From positions 310,001 to 374,000 of the forward strand of contig MZZL01000398.1 of NCBI GenBank assembly GCA_002749535.1: DNA of 64,000 bases. The letters run 5' to 3'. Shown in pieces: positions 1-12,022 of this stretch. The position numbers and the translations under genes are program-made. A model generated the notes under the pieces. The model had not been told where the DNA came from. It saw only the letters and a program-made list of their open reading frames with translations, and ran no database searches. This DNA comes from Apophysomyces variabilis (lineage: Eukaryota; Mucoromycota; Mucoromycetes; Mucorales; Mucoraceae). The stretch's first letter is position 1; every line of letters begins with the position of its first letter.

Positions 1-1074
1 TATCGTCGTATGTGCGTGACGCAGGTATTGTCTGATTGTCGCTGGGAAAACCTTGGCCGAGGCTTCTTCTTGTGGTACCTCGATGCTTTGCCAGACGGGT
101 GTGCGGCAGAGTTTGTTCCAGTGGGAGGTCGAAGAAGAGAGAAGTAAGGGCAGAAGTGTGGTGAGTAAGGCGTCCCCCGGAAGATGTCCGGCACGACGTA
201 GGAATTTTGCTTGTAGGGTACCTGTTCGCTCTTGCATGCTAGGTAGCTTGGCCACGTGTCGCATCACTTTGGTTTCGGAGTGGGGATGGGCACCATAGAT
301 CATACGAATACAAGTGTTCTGAGTACTTTTGAGTTCCTTGAGCTGAGTTTTGGTGAACGGGACAATTGCTAAACCATATTCCAACTTCGGCCGGATGAAT
401 TGGGCATACAGCCTGCTGGGTAAGAGGCGTGAAAACCTGGAAGGGTTAAGGCCGATGTGGTTGACGATGCGCATGCTGGTGAGTGCTGATGACGAATTTC
501 GCGCGATCAATTGTTTAGCATCTAATCGGCCACGGTTGTTAAATGGAACACCAAGGTATGCGAACGAGGAGGCAGCCGGTATTGGTGTGTCATACAAGTG
601 ATAAATAAGAGCAGATCGAAAAGGCTGTATTATTACGCACTTTGCAGGATTCCAACAATAGCCTAATTGTTTGCTGTGGTTCTCGCAGAGCTCAAGTAGT
701 TCATGCATTTCTTCTGAAGTTCCAAGTAGCGCAACGTCGTCAGCGTATAGAAGGCACTGTATGCTTGGTGTTGTTGTTTGGTCAGATCTTTCGCTCCTGA
801 GCAGCGTAGGCAGGCTATTAATGTAGAGGGAGTATAAAAAAGGGGATAATATTAAACCTTGTAGAACGCCAGTTGTAGGAGAGAATCGATGGGACACTGC
901 GTTCGAGATAAGGATTGCTATTAAGTCATCATCAAATAAGTTTTGAAGTAAAGAGAGTAGGGGAGGGGGGAGCAAGGAAGAAGGAACAAGGAGTTTCCAA
1001 ATAATGTTACGGTCGACTGTATCATATGCGGATTTGATGTCCAGAAACGCTAGAGTAGGAGGAGAACCTGCTAT
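1..1074 (-). mobile_element. Non-LTR (LINE-type) retrotransposon reverse transcriptase, 5'-truncated
   Basis: Reading the minus strand from about 1074 down to base 1 gives one continuous frame of about 358 codons with no stop and no suitable start ATG. It carries reverse transcriptase palm motif A (FLDIKSAYDTVDR), a motif B-like stretch (TTGVLQGLILSPFLYSLYI) and the catalytic YADD box (CLLYADDVALLG) near 730-760, then a C-terminal part typical of LINE pol proteins with AYLGVPFNN. A stop lies just upstream (1075-1077), so the element begins abruptly at motif A. This is what target-primed reverse transcription leaves when it stops early. The frame runs off the left edge, so the 3' end, tail and target-site duplication are not visible. 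Fingers domain and endonuclease are missing here, so this copy cannot be autonomous. Confidence 0.9.
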
Positions 1075-1077
1075 TCA

Positions 1078-2926
1078 CTTACAGTAACGGGAGAGATTGT
1101 TTTTCTGCCATAGCCATCTTCAAAGAAAATCCCATAAAAAATATTCATAGACTATGGCGATAAGTAGCAATGAACAGTGGTGTAAGAATTCACTTAGATT
1201 GTAAAGTAGGATACGTTTTCAGAGATCTATTAACAAAGAGGGTCAATAATAATATCCTCTGAGACCATTGTAAAAGCCATGGGGAAAACCCTAATAAGAT
1301 CTATATGGACAGAGGACAATTCAGCTTTTATATTCTTTATTAAGTCCTGTTTAGCAGCCTGCCTTTGCTTATAGCTGGTAGTTGCCATAGGAAACAAGTC
1401 CGTAAGCGTTCTCTTTCCAAAAGCCGATTCTAGGACGGAGCTTATCTCTCATACTGTGGTTATCAGCTGGTATATGTCATTGATTTAGTGAAGTACGAAC
1501 ATTAAAGTTTTCATGCGACAGGCCATAAAGTAGTACACCGTTTCCACCGTTTGTTATACAATGATCAGGTGTGATAACAATCACCTCATGAGCCATCATC
1601 CGTCTTGTCAATGTTTCCAAACTAAAACGATGCAAAGATCATTTGATTATCAAAATATTTATATTTTCATAGTTTTGCGCATCTTTGTTGTTGTTATACT
1701 CATGACTTATAACCGAGCCACCAAAGTTGTAGTGCGTGAGATTATTGTTGTCTATTTGTTTTAGCATGTTCAGGTGTGATGAAATGGATCCTGCGTTCCT
1801 GATCAGCGTAAGTGGTATGTATTATACTTAGCATGACTTATCAGACAAGAACCAAGCAAGAAGGGCGATCCACTTTGGGCATGATTTGCAGCTTGCATGG
1901 CGTGTTTGGCAATCGTAAAATATTCTGCATGAATGTCGATAGCCGGAGTTGAACGGACAATTAATTCCTTCTGGTACGGATCAGGCTAAAGTGCATGTCA
2001 CCTTAACCCGTTCTCACCCTTCTTGTGTAATACTAAATTATTCGCAATTGTTTTCCTATTACTAAATACTATCAGCCTTTAGATTATAGTTTGATGTCAC
2101 CAGTCATTTTTAAATCACGTATTTTCTCAAAGATATAGACAAATAGACCCAACCTTAATGGCTATGATGGCTAAAAAGGGTTTGGTTCACTGAAAATATC
2201 TAGTTCTGAGCGATGGATATCCGGTCGTATTTCCAAAAAGGAAGAACATGGATGTTACACCAAATTAGTATGACAGACTTATAGGGTCCTTTTTCCGGTG
2301 GTATGGAGTATCACAAAGACAAATCGTAGAAGCAGAACAATGTTAAGGCGTTTTTAACCCAGGTAGAGATGCATTGTTTTTGGTTTCTATGGGGGAGCGT
2401 AATAGAGTATACACTAACTTGCTTTAGCTGGAAGATCACTAACGATGAAGAACAGGGAACACAACCTTCTTGTCACATGGTATAGGTACAACAAGGAAAG
2501 GGAGATTGGTTTCCTATCTGAAAAGGATTTTCTATAGATCTTTATTTCGGTAGAATAGTTGCCACATTTTCCCTAAGTTACACCTTAATGAACGACGAGG
2601 ATCACTTTTCAAGTTAAGATGATCCTTTGTAAGCGCCCAGGATGATCATTCAACAAGTTGTTCCTAACAGTGTCCTATACTCTATGTTGGATAAACTATG
2701 TAAACAGAAAGCCTAAATGGGGTAGACGGGGCGGGCAAAGACGGGAATCGATTCAACATCGACCTCTTTTTGTGTGAATGCTCGGCCAGGATTATCTCCG
2801 ACATGATATAACCGGCCTTTGCATGGCTAATTTACCCTTTTCTTTTTTTTTTTCTGGCTCCACTTAGGTGTGGAATCAGTTGTCTTTACCTACTAACCGA
2901 GTTCATACAATCAGCTTAATCCAACC
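1078..2926. other. Intergenic, no gene recognised
   Basis: About 1.85 kb of AT-rich DNA between the retrotransposon fragment and the sorting nexin gene. Only short frames without family resemblance are present. A T-rich run near 2834-2853 precedes the next gene and may belong to its promoter. Confidence 0.5.
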
Positions 2927-5307
2927 ATGTTGCATCAAGAAGAAGATCCGTTGTCCACGTCTTTCTTCGATATTACGAACTCTCAGTCTCTCTTAGGGGC
3001 GGGTAGCCGCTCACTTGCAACTTCATTCTCCCACTATGAAGACGGCGATCCATGGGGGAGCATGGGAAGACTGGAGTCAATGACCGATATATCCCGCACA
3101 TTCACCACACCAAGTTTCCATTCTTCCCCAGCTTCCACACCGCTCGACACAACCGAACACTTGAACCCAGCCAATGCATTGAGTAAGCCCAATGAGGAAC
3201 ATGGGTAGACCCCTTTGATCAGTCTTCTAATGGCCATATAGCGGGTGTTCGGCTTCCGGAAACTTATAGCAACTACTTCTCCCAGTTACAGTGCTCCGGT
3301 CGGGTCTCCTTGCCGTCCTTGCATAAGCTACTAGAAAAGAGTGGACAGTCTCACAAAGAGATCGAAAAGGTACGCTGGGTCAAACTCACTTGACAGATCA
3401 TTAATAGGCTCTGACGAACTTAGATTCTGGCAATCGTCGTTCCGAACGGCGCTTCTTACGTAACCCGGCCAGAATTCAACACAGCCTTGGCTCTCTTGGC
3501 ATGTGCTCAAAACCAGATAGGTAAGTTACATCGAATGATGGGGGTAGAGTTTGACAAGGAAGTTGCAGGCTGACCATTGTTCCAGAGGTCTCTCTCAATA
3601 ATTTGCATAGACATAAGCATTGTAAGCAAGGATAATAACTTGCTATTGATCACTTACCTTGCTCTGCAACAGCATTGCCAGAACTTATGCCCATCATCAG
3701 TCAGCCTGAGAAACGTGTCTCGGATAAACATACGGCGCCAACTGTTGTATCGCCTCTGGATATTAAATCAAAACATACCGCTAATGGCAATGAGACGAGT
3801 TATCCGGGAATGGCCAAACCGGTGGACGCAAAGCCAAAAATGGATTCTCGGAGCTGGTTTCAGGATTTGGAAGAGATTAAGGTGACAATCGCACCGGAAA
3901 GGGCTGGTTTTATCTTTAAGCATGTAAACTACATCGTTGAGAGTCAAAAAAGATCGTCCATCGTTTTGAGACGCTATAGCGACTTCTGGTGGCTAATGGA
4001 AGTCCTGTTGCGTCGATATCCATTTCGAACGTTGCCTAATTTGCCACCCAAGAAAGTTGGTGGAAGTATGTGTATGTTTTCTTTGTAAATGTTTTGTTTA
4101 ATGCATATATCTCAGGGGATGCTGCGTTCTTGGAAAAAAGGCGTAAGGGGCTGTCAAGATTTATCAACGCTATCGTCCGACATCCGACACTACATCAGGA
4201 TGAAGTAGTCGTCAAATTTCTGACGGAGCCATCCGTAAGTCACCATCCTATAAAACGCCATCCAGTAACATTAAGCAGGAACTGGTCGCATGGCGCAAAC
4301 AATATCCGCCATCTTTGGATGAGGAGTACCGACGGATACCCCAATCTGTTGAAGATATGATAAACTTAACACCTGAGAACGTGGATGAACTGCTGCAAAA
4401 GGCAAAGAATCGTGTGAAAGCTATGGCAGAACATTACAACAACTTTTGCTTTATTATGGAACGTATGATCCGTAGAATGCATGGTCAAGCAACGGATATC
4501 ACCCGTTATAGCATTGCACTGAAGTAAGACTAAGCCTTGTTTTTTGATGCGGGTTATTGACATGTTTGTGGGGGGCAGCTCACTTTCCGAAGCAGAACAC
4601 CGATACCATGCATCCGATTGCCATAGCTGTCAGCAAGTCGTAAAAGGATACGAAAATGTAGCCAAGCGAATGCAGAAAGAAAGTAGCATTCTGGAGAGCC
4701 AAGTAGGTGAATGGGTGAGTTATCGTGTAGTCCTAATCCTTATATATTGTTAGGTTAACGCAACAGCAGATGGTGTGTTGGAGAACTTGAAGCGATTCAG
4801 GGATCTGCTCATGTCGTTTAAGGTTCGTCACGTGTATTGATGACAACAAAGAACCGTTGGCTAACGGAAATACGGGCAGGAACTCGAAACTCGCAAAGAC
4901 AAACTAGCTGTTAACCAGACAGAAAGCCTTTCGAAGCGAATAGTTAGCAATAAATCAAAAATGAATCAACTTAAAGGTGTCCCGGGTTCCGAGACTGAGG
5001 TAGCTCGGTTGGAGGAAGCAATACTAGCGGTAATACAAGACGACAATAACGAAAACAAATGCTTATTTTCATTTCTTTTACAAAGGACGAACACGAGCTT
5101 CAAGACCAACGAGATCATCAGGTGTTCATTCAGTTTTGTATGTGGTCCGAGTTAACTTACCTACACAAGCAACAAGCCTTTGTATCATCTCTATACCGAG
5201 ATTGGGTTCAGGATATGATCAAGTTCTCACAACAACGTGCAGAGAACTGGGCACAACTGGAAGGACCTGTGTCTGTGATGCCCACAGAGTATCATTTGTT
5301 TGATTAG
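2927..5307 (+). CDS. MVP1: Sorting nexin MVP1-like (SNX8 family), PX-BAR
   Basis: Endosomal coat protein that binds phosphatidylinositol 3-phosphate and sorts cargo from endosomes to the Golgi/vacuole. Eleven exons join in phase: 2927-3182, 3242-3369, 3424-3520, 3586-3621, 3673-4065, 4116-4234, 4279-4523, 4579-4714, 4754-4822, 4880-5029, 5086-5307, giving 616 residues. The N-terminus is disordered and Ser/Thr-rich. A helical EH-like segment (YSNYFSQLQCSGRVSLPSLHK onward, cut here) follows near residues 90-150, as in yeast Mvp1. The PX domain is at about 236-343, with the phosphoinositide-binding core RRYSDFWWL and a PPKKVGG loop. The remainder is a helical BAR-like region containing ALNSLSEAEHRY and a CHSCQQVVKGY stretch, both Mvp1-like. 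It sits about 0.3 kb upstream of a Rab exchange factor gene on the same strand. Confidence 0.9.
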
Positions 5308-5588
5308 TATCACAAGGGAAAAGAAAGAATCATTGCATTTGTACATAGCCAAATCCCTTTTCTTTTCGTGTGTGTCTCTTTGCGTGTGTTTGCCTTTGAA
5401 TCCACAGTGTGTTAAGGAGAACGGATTCCAAGATAACCGTTGTTCTTAGGAAACCGATGCGGTATGAAAATTCCGATGAAGTTTTCCTTACATTTCATTC
5501 CACACCAGGCGAACAGACAGTAAAATTCTTCCTTCTTTTCTATTCCTTTCTCTTCTGTTGTTGTAGTGAATCTATCATTTTTTTATTG

Positions 5589-6722
5589 ATGCGTTGGTCA
5601 GCAATTGTTAAATCACCTTGGTTCCCTCCTAACACACAGCAGAAATATTATGATGATGATCAACGACGTGATTTCCAAATGCCCACTGCGCTTCAGCTAC
5701 CAGCGGTACATATTGCACCCTGTCGATCTGCATCTTCGCTTTCATTGAGTCCATTGCCAACGTCTAGCTTGTCCCCTTGCATCTATCAGCCAGCGAAAGA
5801 TGGTGGTACTATTCGTCAGCAACTGACACCACGAATCACACGGCAGGACGATGAAATTCGGGTACTTAAGGAGGAGTTGATGGCACTGAATCAAAAGTAC
5901 ACAGCGCAAGCCGAGCAGCTTGCTCGAACCGAACAAACCAAGATGGCGATGGAATCTGAACTGGAGGAGCTATCAGGCCATTTATTTGAGCAGGCCAATA
6001 ACATGGTGAGGAATGCCCGCCACGATTGTCAAACGATGCAACAAACGATTGAGCGACTGCAAGCACAACTTGAGCAAGCACAAACGCAGCTGGATCACGA
6101 GCAATCACAACTGCGTGAGCTCCGAGCCCGCTTTGAGTCGGATCCTCCTATGCCCTGTTTTGCGCAAAAAGAACTGAAAGGGTTCATGCTAGATAACTAC
6201 CAGGTCGAGCAGTTCCGGAAATTTCTGACCCATGTTCGCACTATGCCATTACCCGACGTGCATCGTTTGCCCTTAATCAAACAATGTCTACACGAAGATG
6301 TTGGACCTTGTCTGGGACCACTCAAGTCGAAAATAACACTTTCTAAGATGGTTGACTGTTTGGTGCAGCAAACCTGTTTTATTGATCGTCGTTACAGCCA
6401 TCGTGCCAACCAGGCTGGGTCTGCCACCTGCTTTGCTTGCGGCAGACCGAGCATGTTCCATTTCCGACTGCGTGAGCATGACAAACCATGGTCCATTGAT
6501 CGTCGCTGCAGAGATCGTCTGGTGACTGTGTGCGATTTCTATGCATTTATAAGAAATGTGCATGAGGGTAGGTATGCATCGCGTCCTGTTGAGGATCTGT
6601 TCTGGGAGTTGACCAGGGCCCGTTTGTCCATGTTTTGGGCGCGTTCAGGTGTTCTGATCGACAAGGACCTTCCTTCTGTGCCTATACCAAAGTCCAGTGA
6701 AATAGAAGATCAAATAGAATAA
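5589..6722 (+). CDS. Sec2/Rabin8-like Rab guanine nucleotide exchange factor
   Basis: Predicted exchange factor for a Sec4/Rab8-type GTPase in exocytic vesicle traffic. The frame contains a long heptad coiled coil with the Sec2 signature (SELEELSGHLFEQANNMV), which in Sec2p and Rabin8 forms the GEF dimer. After it comes a Sec2-family C-terminal domain (FRKFLTHVRTMPLPDVHRLP; Cys and Trp-rich part with CFACGRP). The frame is open back to about 5409, but the first ATG codons in frame are at 5456, 5589 and 5679. A T-rich stretch ending in TTGTTGTTGTAG near 5566 looks like the end of an intron, so I chose 5589. A start at 5679 is nearly as likely. The end is certain (TAA at 6720-6722). No intron is needed across the domain. 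Confidence 0.82.
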   Translation: MRWSAIVKSPWFPPNTQQKYYDDDQRRDFQMPTALQLPAVHIAPCRSASSLSLSPLPTSSLSPCIYQPAKDGGTIRQQLTPRITRQDDEIRVLKEELMALNQKYTAQAEQLARTEQTKMAMESELEELSGHLFEQANNMVRNARHDCQTMQQTIERLQAQLEQAQTQLDHEQSQLRELRARFESDPPMPCFAQKELKGFMLDNYQVEQFRKFLTHVRTMPLPDVHRLPLIKQCLHEDVGPCLGPLKSKITLSKMVDCLVQQTCFIDRRYSHRANQAGSATCFACGRPSMFHFRLREHDKPWSIDRRCRDRLVTVCDFYAFIRNVHEGRYASRPVEDLFWELTRARLSMFWARSGVLIDKDLPSVPIPKSSEIEDQIE

Positions 6723-6890
6723 AAAAAAAGTTCAAGGGAACTACGGCATGGGTTGGTTTATCTGCTTCTCTCATTCAACCCTTGCAGTTGGAAAAAGGGT
6801 TTCAGAAAACCCAAAAATTGTTACTTCATTTGTTCTCCAAATCCTTTCCTCTGCTCTTTTCTCCTTTGAAATACATATACGCTACACATC

Positions 6891-7187
6891 ATGAAGTCCA
6901 TTGGGTTGATGCTTCTCATGGTATCCTCTGCATTTGCCTACGCGGGTGATTCAAGCACGGGTGTCGTGCTCTACGGCAAGGATACATCGTTACGCTCCGG
7001 TATCCTTAGTGCAGATCATCGATGTGCGGAATTTCCGAAGCAATTTCCCGCAGCGCGGGTCGAGAATCGCGGCAGTAGCCATTGTGCTATGTGGACGGAA
7101 CCAGGTTGTACGGGAACTTTATATGTGATTCCTGCACATTATGCCATTAATATGCCAGAAGATCGATTTGAATCGGTTATTTGTTAA
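6891..7187 (+). CDS. Small secreted four-cysteine protein, beta/gamma-crystallin-like
   Basis: A 98-residue single-exon frame. Residues 1-18 form a signal peptide (hydrophobic core IGLMLLMVSSAFAYA, cleavage after A). The mature part has four cysteines (C45, C65, C73, C98). Its second half, with CAMWTEPGCTG, a run of aliphatic residues, an N-M-P turn and FESVIC at the very end, resembles the Greek-key spacing of small secreted beta/gamma-crystallin-like fungal proteins. That fold call is an inference. A poly(A) signal AATAAA follows the stop at about 7204. Likely secreted or wall-associated. Function unknown. Confidence 0.7.
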   Translation: MKSIGLMLLMVSSAFAYAGDSSTGVVLYGKDTSLRSGILSADHRCAEFPKQFPAARVENRGSSHCAMWTEPGCTGTLYVIPAHYAINMPEDRFESVIC

Positions 7188-7274
7188 TAATTCCAATCAA
7201 ACAATAAAAACAATCTACTATGTCCTCATGAAACGAACGAGAGAAAAAGAGAAAGAACTAAAGTGGACTAAAAC

Positions 7275-9086
7275 CTATGCACGTTGTAATTTCATCCTTT
7301 TCCCGATGGAAGCCATTCTTTTGACAAAATAGCTTCCCGAAGCTGGTTCGGATTGACTATCTTCTGTATCCCAACCAGCTTGTCTATTACAACGGTCTTT
7401 ACTACTTGCTGCTCGACGTAAACTTCGACGAGCGCCAGAACCAATTTTAATCAGTGCGGATCTGGATCGTGACAGAGGCACTTTTTTTGATTCAACGGTG
7501 GGTTGTTCTTGTAGAATCAGGCTTCTTCTTTTGGATGCACTTTCCATTAGGGACTGGCGTTTTTTTCTTTGATTTGTACGATGGCCAAGGGATCGTGCTC
7601 GTCTTAATTCTTGAGCATCGACAAGCACGGGTCGTGCCATGACGAAACTACGTCGTTTCAAAGATGATGGGGTTTCTGGTAAAGGTTTCTGAAGGGAAGA
7701 GAGTGGTATAGCTCTTGCAACTTGGGCGACCTCGACAGAGGACCAGGAAGAAGAGGATGCTGTTGAGTTAACGGATTCTCGGGAGACAACACGATCATCC
7801 TGTTGTACAGTTAACAAATCGGTGGAAGGTGCAGGTCGGCGGACAAGAGATGCTAATCGGCGGAATGACTTTTTCTTGGATAATTTCGGCCCATCTCGAC
7901 TCAGTGCATTGGCCAACCCAGAGAAAAACTCGTGGTTCTTTTTAGACTCCGTCTCTGGTTCCCGTTCCGTCTCCGGTGATCGAATAACCTCCCGCTCTTG
8001 CGCTTGTGTTTGTTGTTGTGAATGTTGACGGTATTTAAGGGAAGAAGAACGTTGCGGTGGTTTTCGTTGGGGTTTTTCTACAGTGATAGGTAAACTTGTC
8101 GATCTCCTTCGATTCGGTTTTAATGCATCCTCTGGTGGCGGCTTCGATGGCGGTGGAGGAAAGGTCATTTTACGAGATCCCGCTGAACGTAATTCCTCTT
8201 CTAAACGGAAAGTTTCGAAGGCGGGGATAAGCCCCATAAATGAATCATTGGAATAACGTTGGGATTGTCTTCGCTGCTGCTGGTCACGCTTACTAAAGGC
8301 TAATTCCGGTAGACGGGGTGCAGTATTCAAGTCAATGTCCACTGAGAATTCCATATCAAACAGGTTCATTAACTCGTTTGCCAAGTGTTGTGTTACTGCG
8401 TTAGAAGGCACACCCGTGTCGCTCGTCCAGCTGAGTCGATTGCGAGCCACACTTTTCCGTCGTACTTGCTTATCATCTGGTTTTTCAGGTAGCGGTTTAT
8501 CCTCGAGCATAGATTCGCGTACGATAGAATCACTAGAGAAAGACGCAGTTGGGTGTGCGAATATTGATTCTGCAGGTGTTCCATCGGGTGTAGGTATCTC
8601 ATCTTCCCACATGGTTTCTCCACCATCCTGTTCTTCGTCGTCATCGTCTTCCATTGACTTGATCGGTTGGAAGGCTTCCATAGTTTGCACATATTGCGAG
8701 AACATTTCTTCCAACCCCTCTTGTGTCATATTGCTCAGTGACCTAATATTGTTTGTTCGGGTTAATGTGACTCTTACGTAAAAAGAACCATTTATTTTTT
8801 ACTCTGGTGTAAAGAATTCCCATCGCGTCATTTGGTCCAGCCATTCCGCGGGGGTGTCATTGTAGATCAGTTCGAGCATATTTTTTATAACTGCTGTTTT
8901 CCTCAGTGAATGGAGATTAGGTGGTGCAAATGTAAGTTGTGCCAGTTTATAGTTTGAGATGGCAGCCAGTTGAATGGGATTATGCACAGCGGCCATGGAA
9001 CTAAGTGGAGTGGTTGCCTGCGAGGTCTTTGGAGGAGTCGGACTATGCAAGGCAGCACTGCTGCCGCCGTCCTCCTCCAACAACAT
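7275..9086 (-). CDS. Ser/Arg-rich protein of unknown function
   Basis: Two exons, 8803-9086 and 7275-8742, join in phase (donor after CCAGA, 60-nt intron ending AATATTAG) to give 583 residues. I do not recognise the family. The first ~130 residues look folded, with helices around HSLRKTAVIKNMLELIYN and WLDQMTRWEFFTPE, the join reading PESLSNMTQEGLEEMF. The rest is disordered. It has acidic DDDDEEQDGG, several proline clusters (FPPPPSKPPP), a Q-rich part, and repeated basic-serine patches such as KKKSFRRLASLVRR and RSRSALIKIGS that look like phosphorylation or membrane-binding sites. The C-terminus is strongly basic. A cortical or signalling scaffold is conceivable but unproven. It converges with the secreted-protein gene, with 87 nt between stops. 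Confidence 0.75.
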
Positions 9087-12022
9087 TGTTTATGTGAAAA
9101 AAGGAAAAAGGGTTGTGTGGGAGAAAAGGAAAAAAAAAAAAAGGAGTGACAATGGAAAGTAAAAAGATGAAACTCGCTCACGCACATTCACACTCTCACT
9201 GAGTCATTCACACTCTCTGCTTGATTATGTATCACCTCAGGGAACGTTGGTCCATTTGCCTTTTGCAGCACACAGCTCCAGACCGGCGGAGATCCTTTTT
9301 CTCTTTTTCGACTAGTCTCTTTTTCTCTCTTCCTCTTTCTTTGATCATCATGGTTCCCTTCTATCGCTCTATCTCTTCCAATGTATGCCCTCCATGCTTT
9401 CATGCTTTAATAACTAGCTTCTTCTCTCTCTCTCATAGTGATGTATTATCATTTTCCCAATTGAAGATAATGTCAGCATATTCAAACTCCTGACGTAATT
9501 AAAAAATAAGAAAGTCAGAAACCCCGTTGATAGAACGACAATCCCGCAATCTGAATATTTTTGGAATGCAGTATAAGATGATGATGAATGGTTGGGGAAG
9601 AGTCCAGGAACAGGCGCCTCTCCAAATAACCGCGTGGCTGCCCTCGTGGCCTCATTGTAAGGATGAGAAAGCTTACCTTATGATTGGATGCCAAACTTTA
9701 TCCTGTGCAACACTCAGAGTGAACTCATCCGATCTCCCAGAAAAAAAAAAGAAGGACAGACCGTTTAAACCTCGCTACACAAAAATCAACCTCCAGCAAA
9801 TACAACAATCAGACGGAAAACTTAAAGAGCTATTCTTGATCTAATGGGTCATTGTCCCATCAGTCATACCCAAATTATATAGCATGCTTGAAAATACCAT
9901 GGACAAAACATACTTTACCTTCAAATCATGGTCTAACCTTTCTAATATACGCATGAATCCATGAAGCAGTCTGCACAAGATCCTTTCCATAAGACAGCAA
10001 GCGTACTATTTGAAAATTCTTTTAGGCAAGACAAGATATGCTTTTCTTTTACTCATCTGCAGCATTTGTAAGTAACACAGACGAATGTAACGGCAATTTA
10101 TCGTAGTTTCAATGACTGATATCCTATCACACGCGATCTTGGCCAAAAAGCTGAAAATATACAGCGATGGCATACACAATGTCAAGTACAAATGAAACAT
10201 GATAACCCTTACTTTGCAAAGAATAGAAATCGCAATCAAAGTGATAGACATCTACGGATAGGGAAAAGATAGTACACTAAAGATGTGACGACATTCCATG
10301 GTAAACATAAGGATCATCAGCAGCAAAAGGAGAAGGACTTGGTATCCCAAAGGACACAGACAAAATCAGATAGAAATTAAGGAACTTACAGACATTATAT
10401 TCCTTTCTTGGATATCCACACCCCATTCAGGGTGGGACTGATGCTCCTCTTTGATTATCGGCTTACTACAAAAGAAAAAAGAAGTGTATTCAGGGGGGAA
10501 TATCGAAGATGATGGTACCTGGGCTGATGTCAACTAAAATGGATAGACTTGTGCTAATCAACTTGCTAGATATTCATATGATCCTACAGAATAATAGGCT
10601 TTCTTTGCCCAAAAAGGAGAGGATGAAAGAAACAACAGTCTCACACCGTTTGGTAGAATTCTTAGTTTGGGAGATAGCTATATGTACAATCCATTCATTT
10701 GCGAACTTTGCAGACTAGCAATGAGTAGGTGGCTTTATTGCTAGATGATCAATAGTAAACATTCGTGTGATGCTGCTCTACGATAGGGAACGTGTGTAGA
10801 TATGAAATATTGAAACATTCCCATCTATGTCTTAATAATATCATAAGTTAATGGGACAATTCAATTAAAATAAGACAGCAAGGCGTTAGCTTGGAAACGT
10901 TAAAAGCACAGAAAGTTACAGTAGCAGATCGGAATGGACGCCCTGTGGCTAAAGCATGGATATAGTAAAAAAGTACGGATCCGAGGCAACGAGTTTTTGC
11001 CAGAATTATTGTGCTTGATCCTTTTGTTGCCTTCGTTATGTGATGAGCATTTTTTTTAAGGTTGAAGCAGATAAACATGACAACGTATCTTCTGAAGCAA
11101 AGTAGTTAGAGTGATACCTGCATTTCATGCGAAAGTCTTGGCATACCAATGCTAATTTGATTCTTGCTTCTCGCATTGCTACCCCAAAAGCTGGACTAAC
11201 TATAAACATCAATGTAGTGATATTTAATTAGAGTACATCGCAAATGTCAGCAGGTATTAAAGAGCTCAACTAAAACGCAGTCAACCTCATGAAGGTTAAA
11301 GTGCTGCCTTCCTTTCCTTTCACGGAAGCACTTAGCATGTTCTGCTTTTCAGAGGTCCAGCACTTCGATAAAACAATTTGTTGTCTAACAGAAATCTGTA
11401 GGTCCCAGTCAACTAAACGTTTCTTATATAGCTTGCTGAGCTAATGAAAAAGATTGATTGACAAATACCCATCGTTCGAACGCATAATAAGCAACGCGTC
11501 TTCGTGTAACATATTGTTTATGCACAGTTGATACCAATGAAAGCAAAATATAATACAGATATTACAGTTGTTGCTTAAACTTTCATATTCATCAAAAAAT
11601 TAGCAACAGGTTCGTGCTTTCATCCGTTAGACACGCTAAATCTAGAAACAGTTGTTTCACATGTCTTCATGCTGTCCAAGTTTCAATGGTGAAGTCGGAT
11701 ATTTTCTCGATGATCGATGTAGATGTCATCATATTAAAACGCCGCTATCCGCGTTAGTTTTTGTGACGCATATGGGGTGCAAATAACGGTACCAAAAAAG
11801 CTGGTGCCAAATAGGGACTGAGCAAAAGGTAGCTGAAAGTCCAGCCCCAGGATTCCGTGTTTTCTCGCTTTGCTCGCACCACACCTTTGCCGTATTTCCC
11901 GCTTATCTTTGATAATACCTGTTATTATTCTTCAATTTTGACAGGAAACCGTTTAACGAAGCTTAAGGCAAACTAAACAGCTATTGACAATTTGCGTGCC
12001 ATAATGCTCTGTGGCTACAAGT
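9087..12022. other. Long intergenic region, no gene recognised
   Basis: About 2.9 kb, AT-rich, with only short unrelated frames in all six frames (for example 9527-9844 and 10006-10251). CT-rich stretches at 9290-9450 probably belong to the promoter of the minus-strand gene ending at 9086. The last few hundred bases form the promoter of the NOT1 gene. I see no repeat or RNA gene. Confidence 0.5.

Noticed and set aside
1561..1764. Short AT-rich frame with a hydrophobic segment in the left intergenic region
   Set aside because: 67 codons, poor composition, no promoter or homologous motif; GGTGTGAT-type direct repeats nearby are too short to call.
8335..8781. Plus-strand 148-codon Ser-rich frame
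   Set aside because: Antisense shadow of the Ser/Arg-rich gene; the minus-strand frame is much longer and splices in phase.
9527..9844. Plus-strand 105-codon frame
   Set aside because: Does not begin with ATG, no recognisable motif and an A-run codes its only charged cluster; probably chance.
12011..12022. GTG start for NOT1 four codons upstream of the ATG
   Set aside because: Nuclear fungal genes start at ATG; the ATG at 12023 is in the same frame and gives a typical N-terminus.
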